This document shows, piece by piece, positions 53,755 to 63,716 of a stretch of 64,000 nucleotides of DNA. The position numbers and the translations under genes are program-made. The stretch's first letter is position 1, and each line of letters begins with the position of its first letter. The notes below the pieces were generated by a model. That model saw only the letters and a list, made by a program, of their open reading frames with translations. It was not told the origin of the DNA and ran no database searches. The DNA is from an uncultured Mollicutes bacterium (GTDB taxonomy: Bacteria; Bacillota_I; Bacilli_A; RFN20; CAG-826), in NCBI GenBank assembly GCA_900540395.1, contig UQFQ01000006.1, positions 1 through 64,000 on the forward strand. Direction: 5' to 3'.

Positions 53755-56286
53755 TTAATAAAGTCTAATATCAAATTTGTTTTCGTAGACTCTAATGTTG
53801 TTTAAATCAAAGGTTAAATGCAATAAGTCACCGACCTTAACATCGTCTTTAACCGCAACATAAATAACATTTTTATTGATTAAACACTTTGCAAATTTTT
53901 CTTTACCATAATCTAAAATTTCTGTGACGTTAGCTTTTAAGCCGCCTTCACTTACACGTTTATAATCATAGTGAGAAATTTCATAACGATAATTTGATTT
54001 GAAAAGTTTTGTACCAAAGGCTTGAACAATTCTTCTTGTGATATCAAATGAGGATTCAACATAGTGACCATTAATACCAATATAGAATTTTTTGCACTTA
54101 AGACCTTCAGTTTCTTCTTCTTTATCAAATTTATCATTTACTCTAGTAATCTTTGCTCTAATACTAGCTTTTTCATCTTTATCAGTAGTGTTCTTCAACT
54201 CAGCATATAAAGCATCAATTTCACTCTTTCTTGCTTCTTTAAGTTCAGCAAGTTTAGCTTGATATGCTTGTTTAAGTTCTTCAACACCTTGACCAGCGAT
54301 TGCATTTAATGAACTTGCATTAGAAGAAATATCGTTGTTAATTGATGCATAAAGATCTTTAACTTCTTTTTCTCTATTTGCATAATCTGCTTTAATTTCT
54401 TCGACTGCTTTACGATCAGCATCTGAAATTGCTGCTTTTTTAGAATCTAATTCATTAATTCTTTCTTCATAAAGTTTCTTAGCAGCTTCATTAGCAGCTT
54501 TAAATTCAGCCCTAACTTTCTTTCTGCCATCTTTACCTAAGTCCATCGTAGTTAGTTTGAATGTTAAATCAGTCTTATTGTTATCAATAGTTTCTTTATA
54601 TTCGTTTTTATATTCTTTATAAAGATAATCATTAACACCATGTTTAGCAAGCTCAACTGATTTTTCTTTTTCTAACTCTTTAACTTTTTCTTCACAAATT
54701 GAATCGCTTAATTTACAAAGAGATTTAACTGCTCTAGTATTGTTTTCTAAGTTAGTGAATAAGCCTAAATAGGTGTCGTAAACAGATAATGGTTTGACGA
54801 TATCGATTTCATCATCACCTTCTTTAATAGCAATTGACTTATAATCAATATCAAATCTGACATCTTTTCCAACAGGATAAGCATCTTTAACGATAGCAAA
54901 GAATGTTCTACCACCAATTTTCAAATAACAAACTGTGGTTTCACCAATTACTTCATTATTAACAACCTTGGCTGTGAATTCACCATTTTCATTAATTTCA
55001 ATAGCATCAGTTGGAACAAGGAATTTACCATCAGCTAAATCTTTACATTTAATAGCTGTAGGCAATTTTACACTTATACCAAGGAAATTAACCATATTAT
55101 CTTTGACTGTACAATCGAAAACATTTTCCTTTGGAATACGTGGAACAATAGTATCTTCTGTTGTTTTATCAAAGAAATGGGCTTTCTTCATATTAAAAGC
55201 AGCTTCAACAACATCACCAGGTTTTAAATTCATATAACCATGGTTAGATTTTGCAATGACTCTAGTTGAAGATTCAACAAAGCCGTCTCCACCCATATTT
55301 AAGTCGCCATAAATAAGGGTTTCGCTTCCTAATTCTTCAAAGTGTGAAACTTTAATTTTCATTTTATTCTTGCTATTTGCAAGATCACTAGGTTCAAGTG
55401 AAATATCTTCACATCTTAAGCCAACCCAAACATGTTGTTTACCATTAAGATATGCAGGTTTAACCTTTAATAAATCTTCAAATGGAACATATAATTTGTT
55501 ATCGCAATAATCAAAAGTTAATTCAACAATATCGCCTTGTCTCTTTAATGTAGCTTCGAAAAAGTTCATTTGAGGAGTTCCTATAAAACCTGCAACGAAC
55601 TTATTTGCTGGGAAATTATAAAGATTTTGTGGTGAATCAATTTGTTGAATTTCACCAAGTTTCATAACAACTACTCTTGTACCTAAAGTCATAGCTTCAG
55701 TTTGGTCATGAGTAACATAAATAAAAGTTGTTTGAAGTTGATTATGAATTTTAGCAATTTCAGCTCTCATTTCAGTTCTTAACTTAGCGTCAAGATTAGA
55801 AAGAGGTTCGTCAAGTAAGAATACTTTTGGATTTCTTAAAATAGCTCTGCCTAAAGCAACTCTTTGTCTTTGACCACCAGACATAGCTCTTGGTTTTCTA
55901 TCTAAGAATTCTGTAATTTTTAATACATCTGCTGCCCATAAAACTTTTTTATGGATTTCTGCTCTTGGAACATGTCTTAATTTAAGACCAAAAGCCATAT
56001 TATCATAAACAGTCATATGAGGATAAAGAGCATAGTTTTGGAAAACCATTGCAATATCTCTATCTTTTGGTTCAACATTGTTGACGAGTTCATCGCCAAT
56101 GTATAATTCACCTGCAGTAATATCTTCAAGACCTGCAATCATTCTTAAAGTTGTAGATTTACCACAACCAGATGGACCAACGAATACAATAAATTCTTTG
56201 TCCTTAATTTTCATATTAAAGTTTGAAACAGCTTTGACGCCATTTGGATAAACTTTATATATATTTTTTAAATATAAATCAGCCAT
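53755..56286 (-). CDS. msmX: MalK/MsmX-type ABC transporter ATPase with long C-terminal extension
   Basis: Residues 1-372 are a normal sugar-transporter ATPase: Walker A GPSGCGKST (37-45), signature MSGGQRQRVALGRA (135-148), Walker B FLLDEPLSNLD (156-166), H-loop VTHDQ and a TOBE domain. Residues about 375-843 have no counterpart in ordinary MalK: a second beta domain (385-490), a Lys/Glu coiled coil (about 530-720) and a third beta domain (730-843). It is the last gene of malQ-malE-malF-malG-ATPase. It should energise MalFG; the extension may regulate or scaffold. Confidence 0.92.
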   Translation of the reverse strand: MADLYLKNIYKVYPNGVKAVSNFNMKIKDKEFIVFVGPSGCGKSTTLRMIAGLEDITAGELYIGDELVNNVEPKDRDIAMVFQNYALYPHMTVYDNMAFGLKLRHVPRAEIHKKVLWAADVLKITEFLDRKPRAMSGGQRQRVALGRAILRNPKVFLLDEPLSNLDAKLRTEMRAEIAKIHNQLQTTFIYVTHDQTEAMTLGTRVVVMKLGEIQQIDSPQNLYNFPANKFVAGFIGTPQMNFFEATLKRQGDIVELTFDYCDNKLYVPFEDLLKVKPAYLNGKQHVWVGLRCEDISLEPSDLANSKNKMKIKVSHFEELGSETLIYGDLNMGGDGFVESSTRVIAKSNHGYMNLKPGDVVEAAFNMKKAHFFDKTTEDTIVPRIPKENVFDCTVKDNMVNFLGISVKLPTAIKCKDLADGKFLVPTDAIEINENGEFTAKVVNNEVIGETTVCYLKIGGRTFFAIVKDAYPVGKDVRFDIDYKSIAIKEGDDEIDIVKPLSVYDTYLGLFTNLENNTRAVKSLCKLSDSICEEKVKELEKEKSVELAKHGVNDYLYKEYKNEYKETIDNNKTDLTFKLTTMDLGKDGRKKVRAEFKAANEAAKKLYEERINELDSKKAAISDADRKAVEEIKADYANREKEVKDLYASINNDISSNASSLNAIAGQGVEELKQAYQAKLAELKEARKSEIDALYAELKNTTDKDEKASIRAKITRVNDKFDKEEETEGLKCKKFYIGINGHYVESSFDITRRIVQAFGTKLFKSNYRYEISHYDYKRVSEGGLKANVTEILDYGKEKFAKCLINKNVIYVAVKDDVKVGDLLHLTFDLNNIRVYENKFDIRLY

Positions 56287-56301
56287 AAATATACTCCCTA
56301 A

Positions 56302-57171
56302 TTAACCTTTAACAGCGCCACCTGTAACACCTTCAACATAGTATCTTTGTAACCAGAAGAATAAAACAACAATTGGAATAGAAACAAAGACACCGCCAGA
56401 ACAGAATCTAGTAAAATACATACCACTTAAAGTTGGTTGAATCCACTTTTGTAAACCAACAGCAACTGTAAATGCTTCTTGAGATCCACGGCCGACAAGA
56501 TAGTTAGCCATCATGAAGTCACCCCATGGAGCTAAAAATGCTGTTAAGACTGTATAAACAACGATAGGTTTTGATAATGGAATAATAATTCTCCAGAAAA
56601 CAGTATTACGATTTGCACCATCAATTAACGCTGCTTCATCCAAAGATCTAGGAATTGTATCGAAGAATCCTTTAGAGATATAGTAGTTCATTGCACTACC
56701 AGCAATATAAACAAGGAATAATCCGAAGATACTTGTTTGTAAACCGACAGCTTGTAAAATCTTATAAATACAAATCATTCCAAGGAAGCCAGGGAACATG
56801 CCAATAATAAGCATGAATTTCATAAGTCCTTTTCTTCCTTTAAATCTTAATCTTGATAAAGCATAAGCTGTCATTAAGACTAATATTGTTTGGAAAATTG
56901 TAGTAAGGACAGCGATAATTAAAGTATTTAAATACCATCTACCAAAGTTATATGCACTGTCTGTAAATAATTTGATGTAGTTATCTAAACCATATTGCCA
57001 ATCCTCTGGAAATAAGGTTAATGATAAACCTGGGTTATCAATTCTTAATGATTGAATAATTAAATAGAAGAAAGGGAAAACCCAGATAATTGAGATCAAA
57101 ACCAAGATTACATAAATAATGGTATTTGATATAATTCTACGTCCCTTTTGTCCAATTTTTTTGCTTCTCAT
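56302..57171 (-). CDS. malG: Maltodextrin ABC transporter permease MalG
   Basis: The 289-residue protein is a six-helix carbohydrate ABC permease. The EAA motif that contacts the ATPase is EAALIDGANRNTVFWRIIIP. The N-terminal RSKKIGQKGRR is basic. It shares one base with malF and is 15 bp from the ATPase gene. Substrate assignment comes from the surrounding malE, malQ and GH13 genes. Confidence 0.93.
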   Translation of the reverse strand: MRSKKIGQKGRRIISNTIIYVILVLISIIWVFPFFYLIIQSLRIDNPGLSLTLFPEDWQYGLDNYIKLFTDSAYNFGRWYLNTLIIAVLTTIFQTILVLMTAYALSRLRFKGRKGLMKFMLIIGMFPGFLGMICIYKILQAVGLQTSIFGLFLVYIAGSAMNYYISKGFFDTIPRSLDEAALIDGANRNTVFWRIIIPLSKPIVVYTVLTAFLAPWGDFMMANYLVGRGSQEAFTVAVGLQKWIQPTLSGMYFTRFCSGGVFVSIPIVVLFFWLQRYYVEGVTGGAVKG

Positions 57172-58670
57172 TATTGGAAATCCTCCTCGTTCTTTAAGCT
57201 CTTACTTCTAGAATAGAAGATTAATGAGAACACAGCACAAATGATGAAGATTAAGATACCAATAACTGAGGCCATATCATATGATTGCTCATTAACAGTT
57301 AAATCATACAACCAAGTGATAAGCAAATCAGTTTGTCCTGCACTGTAAATCATTGCTGGATCAAGATTTGGTCCACCACCGGTTAAGAGGTAAATAATAT
57401 TGAAGTTATTAATATTACCAACAAATGTTGTAATTAATGATGGAGTCATAACAAACATCATGTAAGGTAATGTAATATTAACAAACATTCTATAAGGATT
57501 AGCACCATCAATTCTAGCTGCTTCGTATAAGTCTTCAGGAATATTAAGTAAAATACCTGTACAACTTAAAACGGTAAATGGAACACCAACCCATAAGTTG
57601 ACTACAACAACAGTCACCTTAGCAATAGTTGGATCCATCAAGAATCTAATTGGCTCAAGACCAATGGACATTAATAATTGATTATAAATACCATTATCTT
57701 GAAGCATTTTGCTCATTAAAAGCAATGAAACAAATTGTGGAACGGCAATAGTTGTAACTAAAATCGTTCTCCAAAGTTTCTTTAGCTTAATACCTTTTTT
57801 ATTAATAACAACTGCAACTATCATACCAATAATGAAGTTGGTAAATGTTGCAAGAATTGCCCATAAAATGGTCCATCCTAAAACAACCCAGAAGGTATAA
57901 GTAAACCTTGCATTGTCACCTCCGCCAAGACCACTACCACTAAGCATAGTTTGGAAATTGTCAAATCCAACCCATGTAAATAATTGATTTGGTGGGACAT
58001 GAAGTGCATTATAGTTTGTAAACGAGACAAATATCATGAAGATTAACGGAACAATAGTAAAGCAAACAAGACCAACCATTGGTAAAGCAAGAAGAGTAGC
58101 GTGATAATATCTATCGCCAAGGTGTGCTAAATCTTCTCTTCCATTAATCAGTTTTTTGTTAATTTCTTGCATTTCTTGTGCAGAATACGCTTGTTTTATC
58201 GATTGATACCAAACATATAAAGTGCAAAAAATAACTAAAATTGTTAAAACACTGTACAAAAGAATATTAAATGAATCATCACCGACAACGACGAAACCTG
58301 TGTCGTCTTTGCCAGATTCAACAGTTCCCAATGTACCAAACTTTGAAATGTATTGTCCGCCAAAAAATATCATGTAAAGAATAAAAACAATTTCATAGAT
58401 TAAAAATAAAAAACCTCTTAGAAATTGTTTTCTTGCAATGTTTCCAAAACCAAAAAGTATAAAAGAAAGTCTAGTTTTCCAATCGCCATATAAAGCAGCA
58501 TCTCCTACTACCGAGAAAATGCTTTTGATTTTAGAACCAAGGTTCTTAAATGCATAAGGTATTTTTCTAAAGAAACCTTTTGCTTTTTTGCCTAAACCCC
58601 TAAATCCCTTTGTGGTTTTATAAATGAATTTTCTTGGCTTTGACAATCCTAAATAAGCTAAATCTGTCAT
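57171..58670 (-). CDS. malF: Maltodextrin ABC transporter permease MalF
   Basis: The 499-residue permease has an N-terminal cytoplasmic stretch of about 85 basic residues, two helices, a loop and a six-helix core. The EAA motif is EAARIDGANPYRMFVNITLP. I choose the ATG at 58670 (MTDLAYLGLSK), with AAAGGAG 5 nt upstream, over one six codons earlier that would contain this site. A stable hairpin separates it from malE. Confidence 0.92.
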   Translation of the reverse strand: MTDLAYLGLSKPRKFIYKTTKGFRGLGKKAKGFFRKIPYAFKNLGSKIKSIFSVVGDAALYGDWKTRLSFILFGFGNIARKQFLRGFLFLIYEIVFILYMIFFGGQYISKFGTLGTVESGKDDTGFVVVGDDSFNILLYSVLTILVIFCTLYVWYQSIKQAYSAQEMQEINKKLINGREDLAHLGDRYYHATLLALPMVGLVCFTIVPLIFMIFVSFTNYNALHVPPNQLFTWVGFDNFQTMLSGSGLGGGDNARFTYTFWVVLGWTILWAILATFTNFIIGMIVAVVINKKGIKLKKLWRTILVTTIAVPQFVSLLLMSKMLQDNGIYNQLLMSIGLEPIRFLMDPTIAKVTVVVVNLWVGVPFTVLSCTGILLNIPEDLYEAARIDGANPYRMFVNITLPYMMFVMTPSLITTFVGNINNFNIIYLLTGGGPNLDPAMIYSAGQTDLLITWLYDLTVNEQSYDMASVIGILIFIICAVFSLIFYSRSKSLKNEEDFQ

Positions 58671-58697
58671 AAAAGCTCCTTTAATCATTTATAAATT

Positions 58698-58721
58698 CAG
58701 GACTCACCGAAGTGAGTCCTG
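58698..58721 (-). promoter_or_regulatory. Stable malE-malF intercistronic hairpin
   Basis: A perfect 10-bp stem CAGGACTCAC/GTGAGTCCTG closed by a TTCG tetraloop lies between malE and malF. There is no U-tract, so it is more likely an mRNA-stabilising element than a terminator. It would allow more binding protein than permease to be made. Confidence 0.7.
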
Positions 58722-58736
58722 GAAAATCTTAACCTA

Positions 58737-60188
58737 TTATTTAGTTGCTGATACAATATCAGATTGTAAATTTTCTAAAGTAGTTTTGATGGATTCTTCA
58801 CTTCCGTAACCATCATCTGCGCCGGCTCTTGTCTTTTCAAATAAGTTTTTACCAAAAGCAGCAATTGGATCCCAGAAATTAGTTGGAGTTGAATCTTGAA
58901 CTCTATATCCAATATTTTTACCTTCAGCATCGGTTAAAGCATATTGATCAGCTAATGCAGAAAGGAATGGGCTTTCTTGAACAGCTTTATCTTCTTGAGC
59001 TTTTAAGTTAGAAGGTCCTAGACCTGATGCGTTAAATCTATCCATTGAAGCATCATAACCAGTTAAGAATTGAGCTAATTCTCTTAAAATAGTTAAGTTT
59101 TGTGGGTCTTTTCTTGCAAATGCAGAATATGGATTGATACCCATTAACTTATAACCACCAAATGTTTTCCAAGTATATTTATTACCAGTACCACCTAATT
59201 GAGCTGTTTTTGATTCAAGTGTTGGTAAAACAGTGGCACGATAATTATCGCCCCATTTTTCTCCGAAAACAGCACCATTGTTCCAAGAAACAATACCTGC
59301 TAAAGGTTGATCTTTATTAGTGATATATTGGGTAACAAGATCATTATAAGCTGGTGTCTGATCATCGGAATACATAAAGTGCTTACTAATTGATCCATCT
59401 TCGTTTGTATAACTATTTAACATACAACGTGCAGCTTCAAGACCGATTGTGTAATCTTTATTTCCGCCTTCTTCTTTATAACCAAACCAACATTCAGCAG
59501 ATTCTTGTTTACCTTCACTATCAAATTTAATGGAATAATCTCCACCTGTACCAAAGAAAACGCCGGATTCATACCATGCTGATCCACATGCCCATAAAGC
59601 TAAACCATTGCTCCAGTTATAGCCAGTTTCTTTGGAAACACCTCTTTCATCTAAAGCAGCGAATAAATCTCTGAATGTGTAACCTGCTTTAAGATTGTCT
59701 GTTTCTTCGTCCCAAACAGATGTTCCGACAAAAGCATCTTTGTTATAGCAGAAAACATAACCGTTATCAGCTGAAACTGGATAGCCATAGTATTTGCCAT
59801 CGATTTTACCTGCATCATTTGCAGCTTGCGTATGATTTTCTTCAATCCATTTAGCATCTGCATCAGTTAAAGCAGCTGCTGCACCAATTCTAACAATGTT
59901 AGCTAATTGGTCATTAGCATAAGTGTAAATGGAAGCACCGGATTGAACGTCAACAGCTAAAGCATCATAAGCTCCAGCATCACCATTTGTGCCATATTGG
60001 AATTCAATATCTGCATATTCAGGATTTGCTTCAACGAATTCATTCCATAAAGCTTTATATAAAGCTTCATGTTCAGATGGTCCCCAGAAAAGAATTCCTT
60101 CAAAAGAACCACATGATGTTAATGAAGCAGCTGTGCCAACACCAATGGCTGCTGCTGCGAATGCCATTAAAAGTTTAGTTTTTTTCAC
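58737..60188 (-). CDS. malE: Maltodextrin-binding lipoprotein MalE
   Basis: The 483-residue extracellular solute-binding protein has a lipobox ASLTSC (cysteine 26). The mature protein has the type I sugar-binding fold pattern with SGASIYTYANDQLANI-like and WYESGVFFGTGG segments. The start is GTG with GGAGGAAATTATA upstream. It follows malQ by 66 bp and precedes malF. The ligand is inferred to be maltodextrin from context. Confidence 0.9.
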   Translation of the reverse strand: MKKTKLLMAFAAAAIGVGTAASLTSCGSFEGILFWGPSEHEALYKALWNEFVEANPEYADIEFQYGTNGDAGAYDALAVDVQSGASIYTYANDQLANIVRIGAAAALTDADAKWIEENHTQAANDAGKIDGKYYGYPVSADNGYVFCYNKDAFVGTSVWDEETDNLKAGYTFRDLFAALDERGVSKETGYNWSNGLALWACGSAWYESGVFFGTGGDYSIKFDSEGKQESAECWFGYKEEGGNKDYTIGLEAARCMLNSYTNEDGSISKHFMYSDDQTPAYNDLVTQYITNKDQPLAGIVSWNNGAVFGEKWGDNYRATVLPTLESKTAQLGGTGNKYTWKTFGGYKLMGINPYSAFARKDPQNLTILRELAQFLTGYDASMDRFNASGLGPSNLKAQEDKAVQESPFLSALADQYALTDAEGKNIGYRVQDSTPTNFWDPIAAFGKNLFEKTRAGADDGYGSEESIKTTLENLQSDIVSATK

Positions 60189-60254
60189 TATAATTTCCTC
60201 CTATATAACTTTTAATTTCAATTTATATTAACTCTGCACGAGTTTAATATCGTT

Positions 60255-61766
60255 TTAATTACGTTCAGAATTATCAATCCACCTGGTTAGGATATCAGCC
60301 TTAGCTTTTTCGTTAGTCTTAAATAATTGTTCATCCATTCTCCAAGACCAATTATCATCAGATAAGGTTGAAGGAAAGTTAATTCTAGCTTCTTTCCCTA
60401 AAGCGAAGAGATCCATAATTGGAATAATTGCCGCTTTAGCTTTATTCACAAAATTAAGTTCACACATCTTATAAGTTAATTCTTCATTTGTGAATTTCCT
60501 GCTGAATGGAATATTGAAGAATTTGCACTCCTTTTCCATTATGTTCAGCATTCTTTCCTTACTGTTTTCGTCTAAACTATCAATGAATTGACGTGTTGTA
60601 GTTGAGTCATGTGTTGCAGTATATGAGAAAAAGTTTTTAGTATAATTACTTGGTCTCCATGTACTCTTTGGATTATCATCATCGAATGCTTGTGTAACAA
60701 TTTTCATTCCCGGATAACCAGTGTCACTCATTAGCTTTAAGAATTTAGCATCAATTAAGCCTAAATCTTCAGCAACTATTGGTAAATCTAATTTGTCTTT
60801 GAACAAATCCAAACCAGGACCACTAACCCAAACACCTCTTTCAGCCGTTTTATCACCAAAAGGAATAGCGTAATAATCACTAAAACCTTTAAAGTGATCA
60901 ATTCTAATTAAGTCATATAAAGATAAAGCATTATTTATTCTAGCGTTCCACCATTTATAACGTGACTTTTTGTGGTAAGCCCAATCATATAGTGGATTTC
61001 CCCAAAGTTGTCCAGTTGTACTAAACATATCTGGTGGTACTCCTGCTACTCTCTTTGGATAATGCCTTTCATCAAGTTCGAATAATTCTGGATATTTCCA
61101 CACTTCAACTGAATCAAAGGCAACGTAAATAGGTAAATCACCCATTAATTTTATTTTACTCTCATTTGCATATTTTTTAAGAGCAAAAAATTGTTTTAAG
61201 AACTCATATTGAGTCCACATATAGAAAAGGTACTCATCTTTATATTTTGTTTTGATTGTTTGTTCAATTTGAGGTGAATATTTTTTTAGTTTTTCGTCCC
61301 ATTCATACCATGGTTTTAAATTTTGGTGATCTTTAATAACCATAAAAACTGCAAAATCAGAGTAATTTTTCTCTTTTTCAACGAAATCTAAAAATTCTTT
61401 ATTATTTTTATCATAGCGAGCAAACGCTTTGCGCAATACGTTTAATTTATTAGCAAAAAGAGCTCCATAATCAACTCTAGAAGTATTTTTGCCCCAATCA
61501 ATTGAAGTCACATCTTCTTTATTTAGAAGTTTTTCATCAATCAAAATATCTAAATCAATGAAATAATAGTTCATTCCATAATTAGATGGAGATTGATAAG
61601 GTGAATTCCCAAAACTAGTTACATTTAAAGGCAAAATTTGCCAAATTCCGACTCCACATCTCTTTAAGAAATCGACAAATTCATAAGCTGCCTTCCCGAA
61701 AGTTCCAATTCCATAATTACTCCAAAGAGAAGAAATCGGAAACAAAATTCCTGCAATTCGATCCAT
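60255..61766 (-). CDS. malQ: 4-alpha-glucanotransferase (amylomaltase) MalQ
   Basis: This GH77 enzyme disproportionates maltodextrins. Catalytic residues are intact: nucleophile Asp in LIRIDHFKG, acid/base Glu in VAEDLG and the third Asp in ATHDSTT. It starts MDRIAGILFPISSLWSNYGIG and has 503 residues. It is the first gene of the transport operon, behind a strong promoter and operator. A second, degenerate copy lies just upstream. Confidence 0.95.
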   Translation of the reverse strand: MDRIAGILFPISSLWSNYGIGTFGKAAYEFVDFLKRCGVGIWQILPLNVTSFGNSPYQSPSNYGMNYYFIDLDILIDEKLLNKEDVTSIDWGKNTSRVDYGALFANKLNVLRKAFARYDKNNKEFLDFVEKEKNYSDFAVFMVIKDHQNLKPWYEWDEKLKKYSPQIEQTIKTKYKDEYLFYMWTQYEFLKQFFALKKYANESKIKLMGDLPIYVAFDSVEVWKYPELFELDERHYPKRVAGVPPDMFSTTGQLWGNPLYDWAYHKKSRYKWWNARINNALSLYDLIRIDHFKGFSDYYAIPFGDKTAERGVWVSGPGLDLFKDKLDLPIVAEDLGLIDAKFLKLMSDTGYPGMKIVTQAFDDDNPKSTWRPSNYTKNFFSYTATHDSTTTRQFIDSLDENSKERMLNIMEKECKFFNIPFSRKFTNEELTYKMCELNFVNKAKAAIIPIMDLFALGKEARINFPSTLSDDNWSWRMDEQLFKTNEKAKADILTRWIDNSERN

Positions 61767-61789
61767 AAATAAAACCCACTTTTCTTTTT

Positions 61790-61803
61790 TGAAAGCGCTT
61801 ACA
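61790..61803. promoter_or_regulatory. cre/MalR-type operator at the malQ promoter
   Basis: TGAAAGCGCTTACA is a near-perfect LacI-family operator that overlaps the downstream edge of the malQ -10 on the minus strand. A bound repressor would block transcription start. Confidence 0.8.
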
Positions 61804-61831
61804 TTATAAAATGTAATATTTTAGTTGTCAA
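61803..61831 (-). promoter_or_regulatory. malQ operon promoter
   Basis: TTGACA (61826-61831), 17-nt spacer, TATAAT (61803-61808) on the minus strand: a full consensus promoter. The operator at 61790-61803 abuts its -10. The transcript covers malQ-malE-malF-malG-ATPase. Confidence 0.85.
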
Positions 61832-62045
61832 AATAAAAAAGTTGATAACTATCGATAAAAATTGAAGTTTAATTATAAAATGAATAATCTTTTTATTTTT
61901 TTATATCAATTTTTACATATTTGTTAAATTTGTTCGATTGTTATCGTATTTTTAGTTGCTTTATATTATTGTTTTAAAAACCGATTATTATCTCTTTTTT
62001 TAGAATTTCTTAACATTTTATGAACTTAGTAAAGTTTTTAAAATG

Positions 62046-63564
62046 TCATTTATTTCTTTTAAATTTTATTAACATTTTTTTCATTTCGTCTACAATTCCA
62101 TCACTTAAATCTGACCACAAAAATCTATATGTCCAGTTTTCTTCATTAACTGTACCAGGTTCATTAATCCTGCTTTCTTTACCCTGAAATAAAATATCTT
62201 GCATAGTAAAAGTAACATGATTTGCGCGACTTGCTAAAGCTAGTTTCATTAAGTATCTAGCTTTTTCAAATAGTGAAATAGACTCCTCGTTTTCAACTTT
62301 TAATTTGCGGGCTTCACTCTTAACTCTATTTTCAGCTAATATTTTTTGCTCTTCTGTCAGAGAACTCAAAAGGCCTTTTAAAGGCATATAGTCATGGCTT
62401 TCAAGATACAAATAAGTATCCTCGCTAATGTTTGAAGGAAGGCAGTTTTCAGTAAAAAATTTATCTTGGAAAAAATTTGGTCCAATTAACGTTAATGTCT
62501 CTAATTTAGATTCATTAATAAAATGTTGAGTATCTTCAGGATAAATACCTGTACTATTCGCAATTAATGGATAATCTTCTTTAACATCGTTTATAAAGTC
62601 AAGTCCAGGACCTTTAAAATATTTGCCCTTTTTCCCATTTTTACTTCTAAAAGGGACTGCATAAGTTTTATAAAAACCCATAAAATGATTAACTTTAATT
62701 CTGTCAAAAAGAGAATATGCAGCATCTAAACGATAACGCCACCGTTTATAATTAGTTGTCTTCATATATTCCCAATCATACATTGGGTATCCCCATTTTT
62801 GCCCTTCTTTGCGAAAATCATCAGGCGGAAATCCAACAACAAAAGTTGGGATATTACGCTTATCAATCAAAAACAATTCAGGTGTCATATACATTGCGTC
62901 AGAGTTATAACTTAAAAAATGTGGAATTTCGCCAATTATATCTATACCTTTACTTTTTGCATAATCGTGCATTCTTTTCCATTGTTTTTTAAAAATGTAA
63001 GCTAAAAATAGATAGTAGTCGATAGTATCATGATGAAAAGTCTCATATTCCTTTTTAATTTCAGAAGCATAATAACGATCTTCTAAACGAAAATCAAACC
63101 AGTTCTTGTCATTATTAAACGATTTAATAGTTTCAAAAAGTGCGTAATTATATCGAAAAGAATTGTTTTCTTTAAAACTCAAAAAATCGGGATCGGTTTT
63201 ATCGAATCTCTTAAAGGCAGTTCTCAAAATTTTGTCTTTAGCAATTTTTATTTTGTTGTAATTTACTTTCCTAGGTGAATCTGAAAATTCAATCCCGGTA
63301 AAGTCACGACTATTTAAAATGCCATCTTCTACCAATAAATCAAAATCTATAAAAAGATAGTTTAGTGAAAAAGCACTTGGTATATCAAAAGGAGAATTAC
63401 CTTTACCAATATCCTCTACAGGCAATACTTCCCAATAAGAAAAACCACATTCACTTAAAAAATCTATAAACTTATAAGCATTCTGTCTGCCCTAAAGTTC
63501 CGATTCCATACTTCCCTGGCAAGGAAAATATAGGTAATAAAACGCCACATTCTTTACTACTCAT
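62046..63564 (-). pseudogene. Second malQ, frameshifted and missing two catalytic residues
   Basis: From the ATG at 63564 the protein reads MSSKECGVLLPIFSLPGKYG then breaks at a GGG (63490-63492); with one G removed the frame is open for 505 residues to the stop at 62046, matching MalQ length. The nucleophile Asp is Asn (IKVNHFMG for IRIDHFKG) and the acid/base Glu is Asn (IANSTG for VAEDLG), while SHD is kept. Amylomaltase activity is therefore excluded unless these are errors. The promoter TTAACT-N17-GATAAT sits 7 nt before the ATG. It may be a decaying duplicate or an exapted glucan-binding protein. Confidence 0.8.
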
Positions 63565-63680
63565 ATAATAAATTATCACTGAATTTTATTAAAAAGTTAA
63601 CATTAAATATTCTTTATAATGTGATAAATAAGCCATTTTTCTTAAATAAATTAAGATATTGTAAAATTTGCCTAGCCGTC

Positions 63681-63709
63681 TTGATTTTTAATATGCTCTT
63701 AATTAAGAT
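63681..63709 (+). promoter_or_regulatory. Promoter of the GH13 gene, predicting a leaderless mRNA
   Basis: TTGATT (63681-63686) and TAAGAT (63704-63709) are 17 nt apart; the ATG is at 63717, 7 nt after the -10. There is no Shine-Dalgarno. Confidence 0.55.
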
Positions 63710-63716
63710 AATTTCT

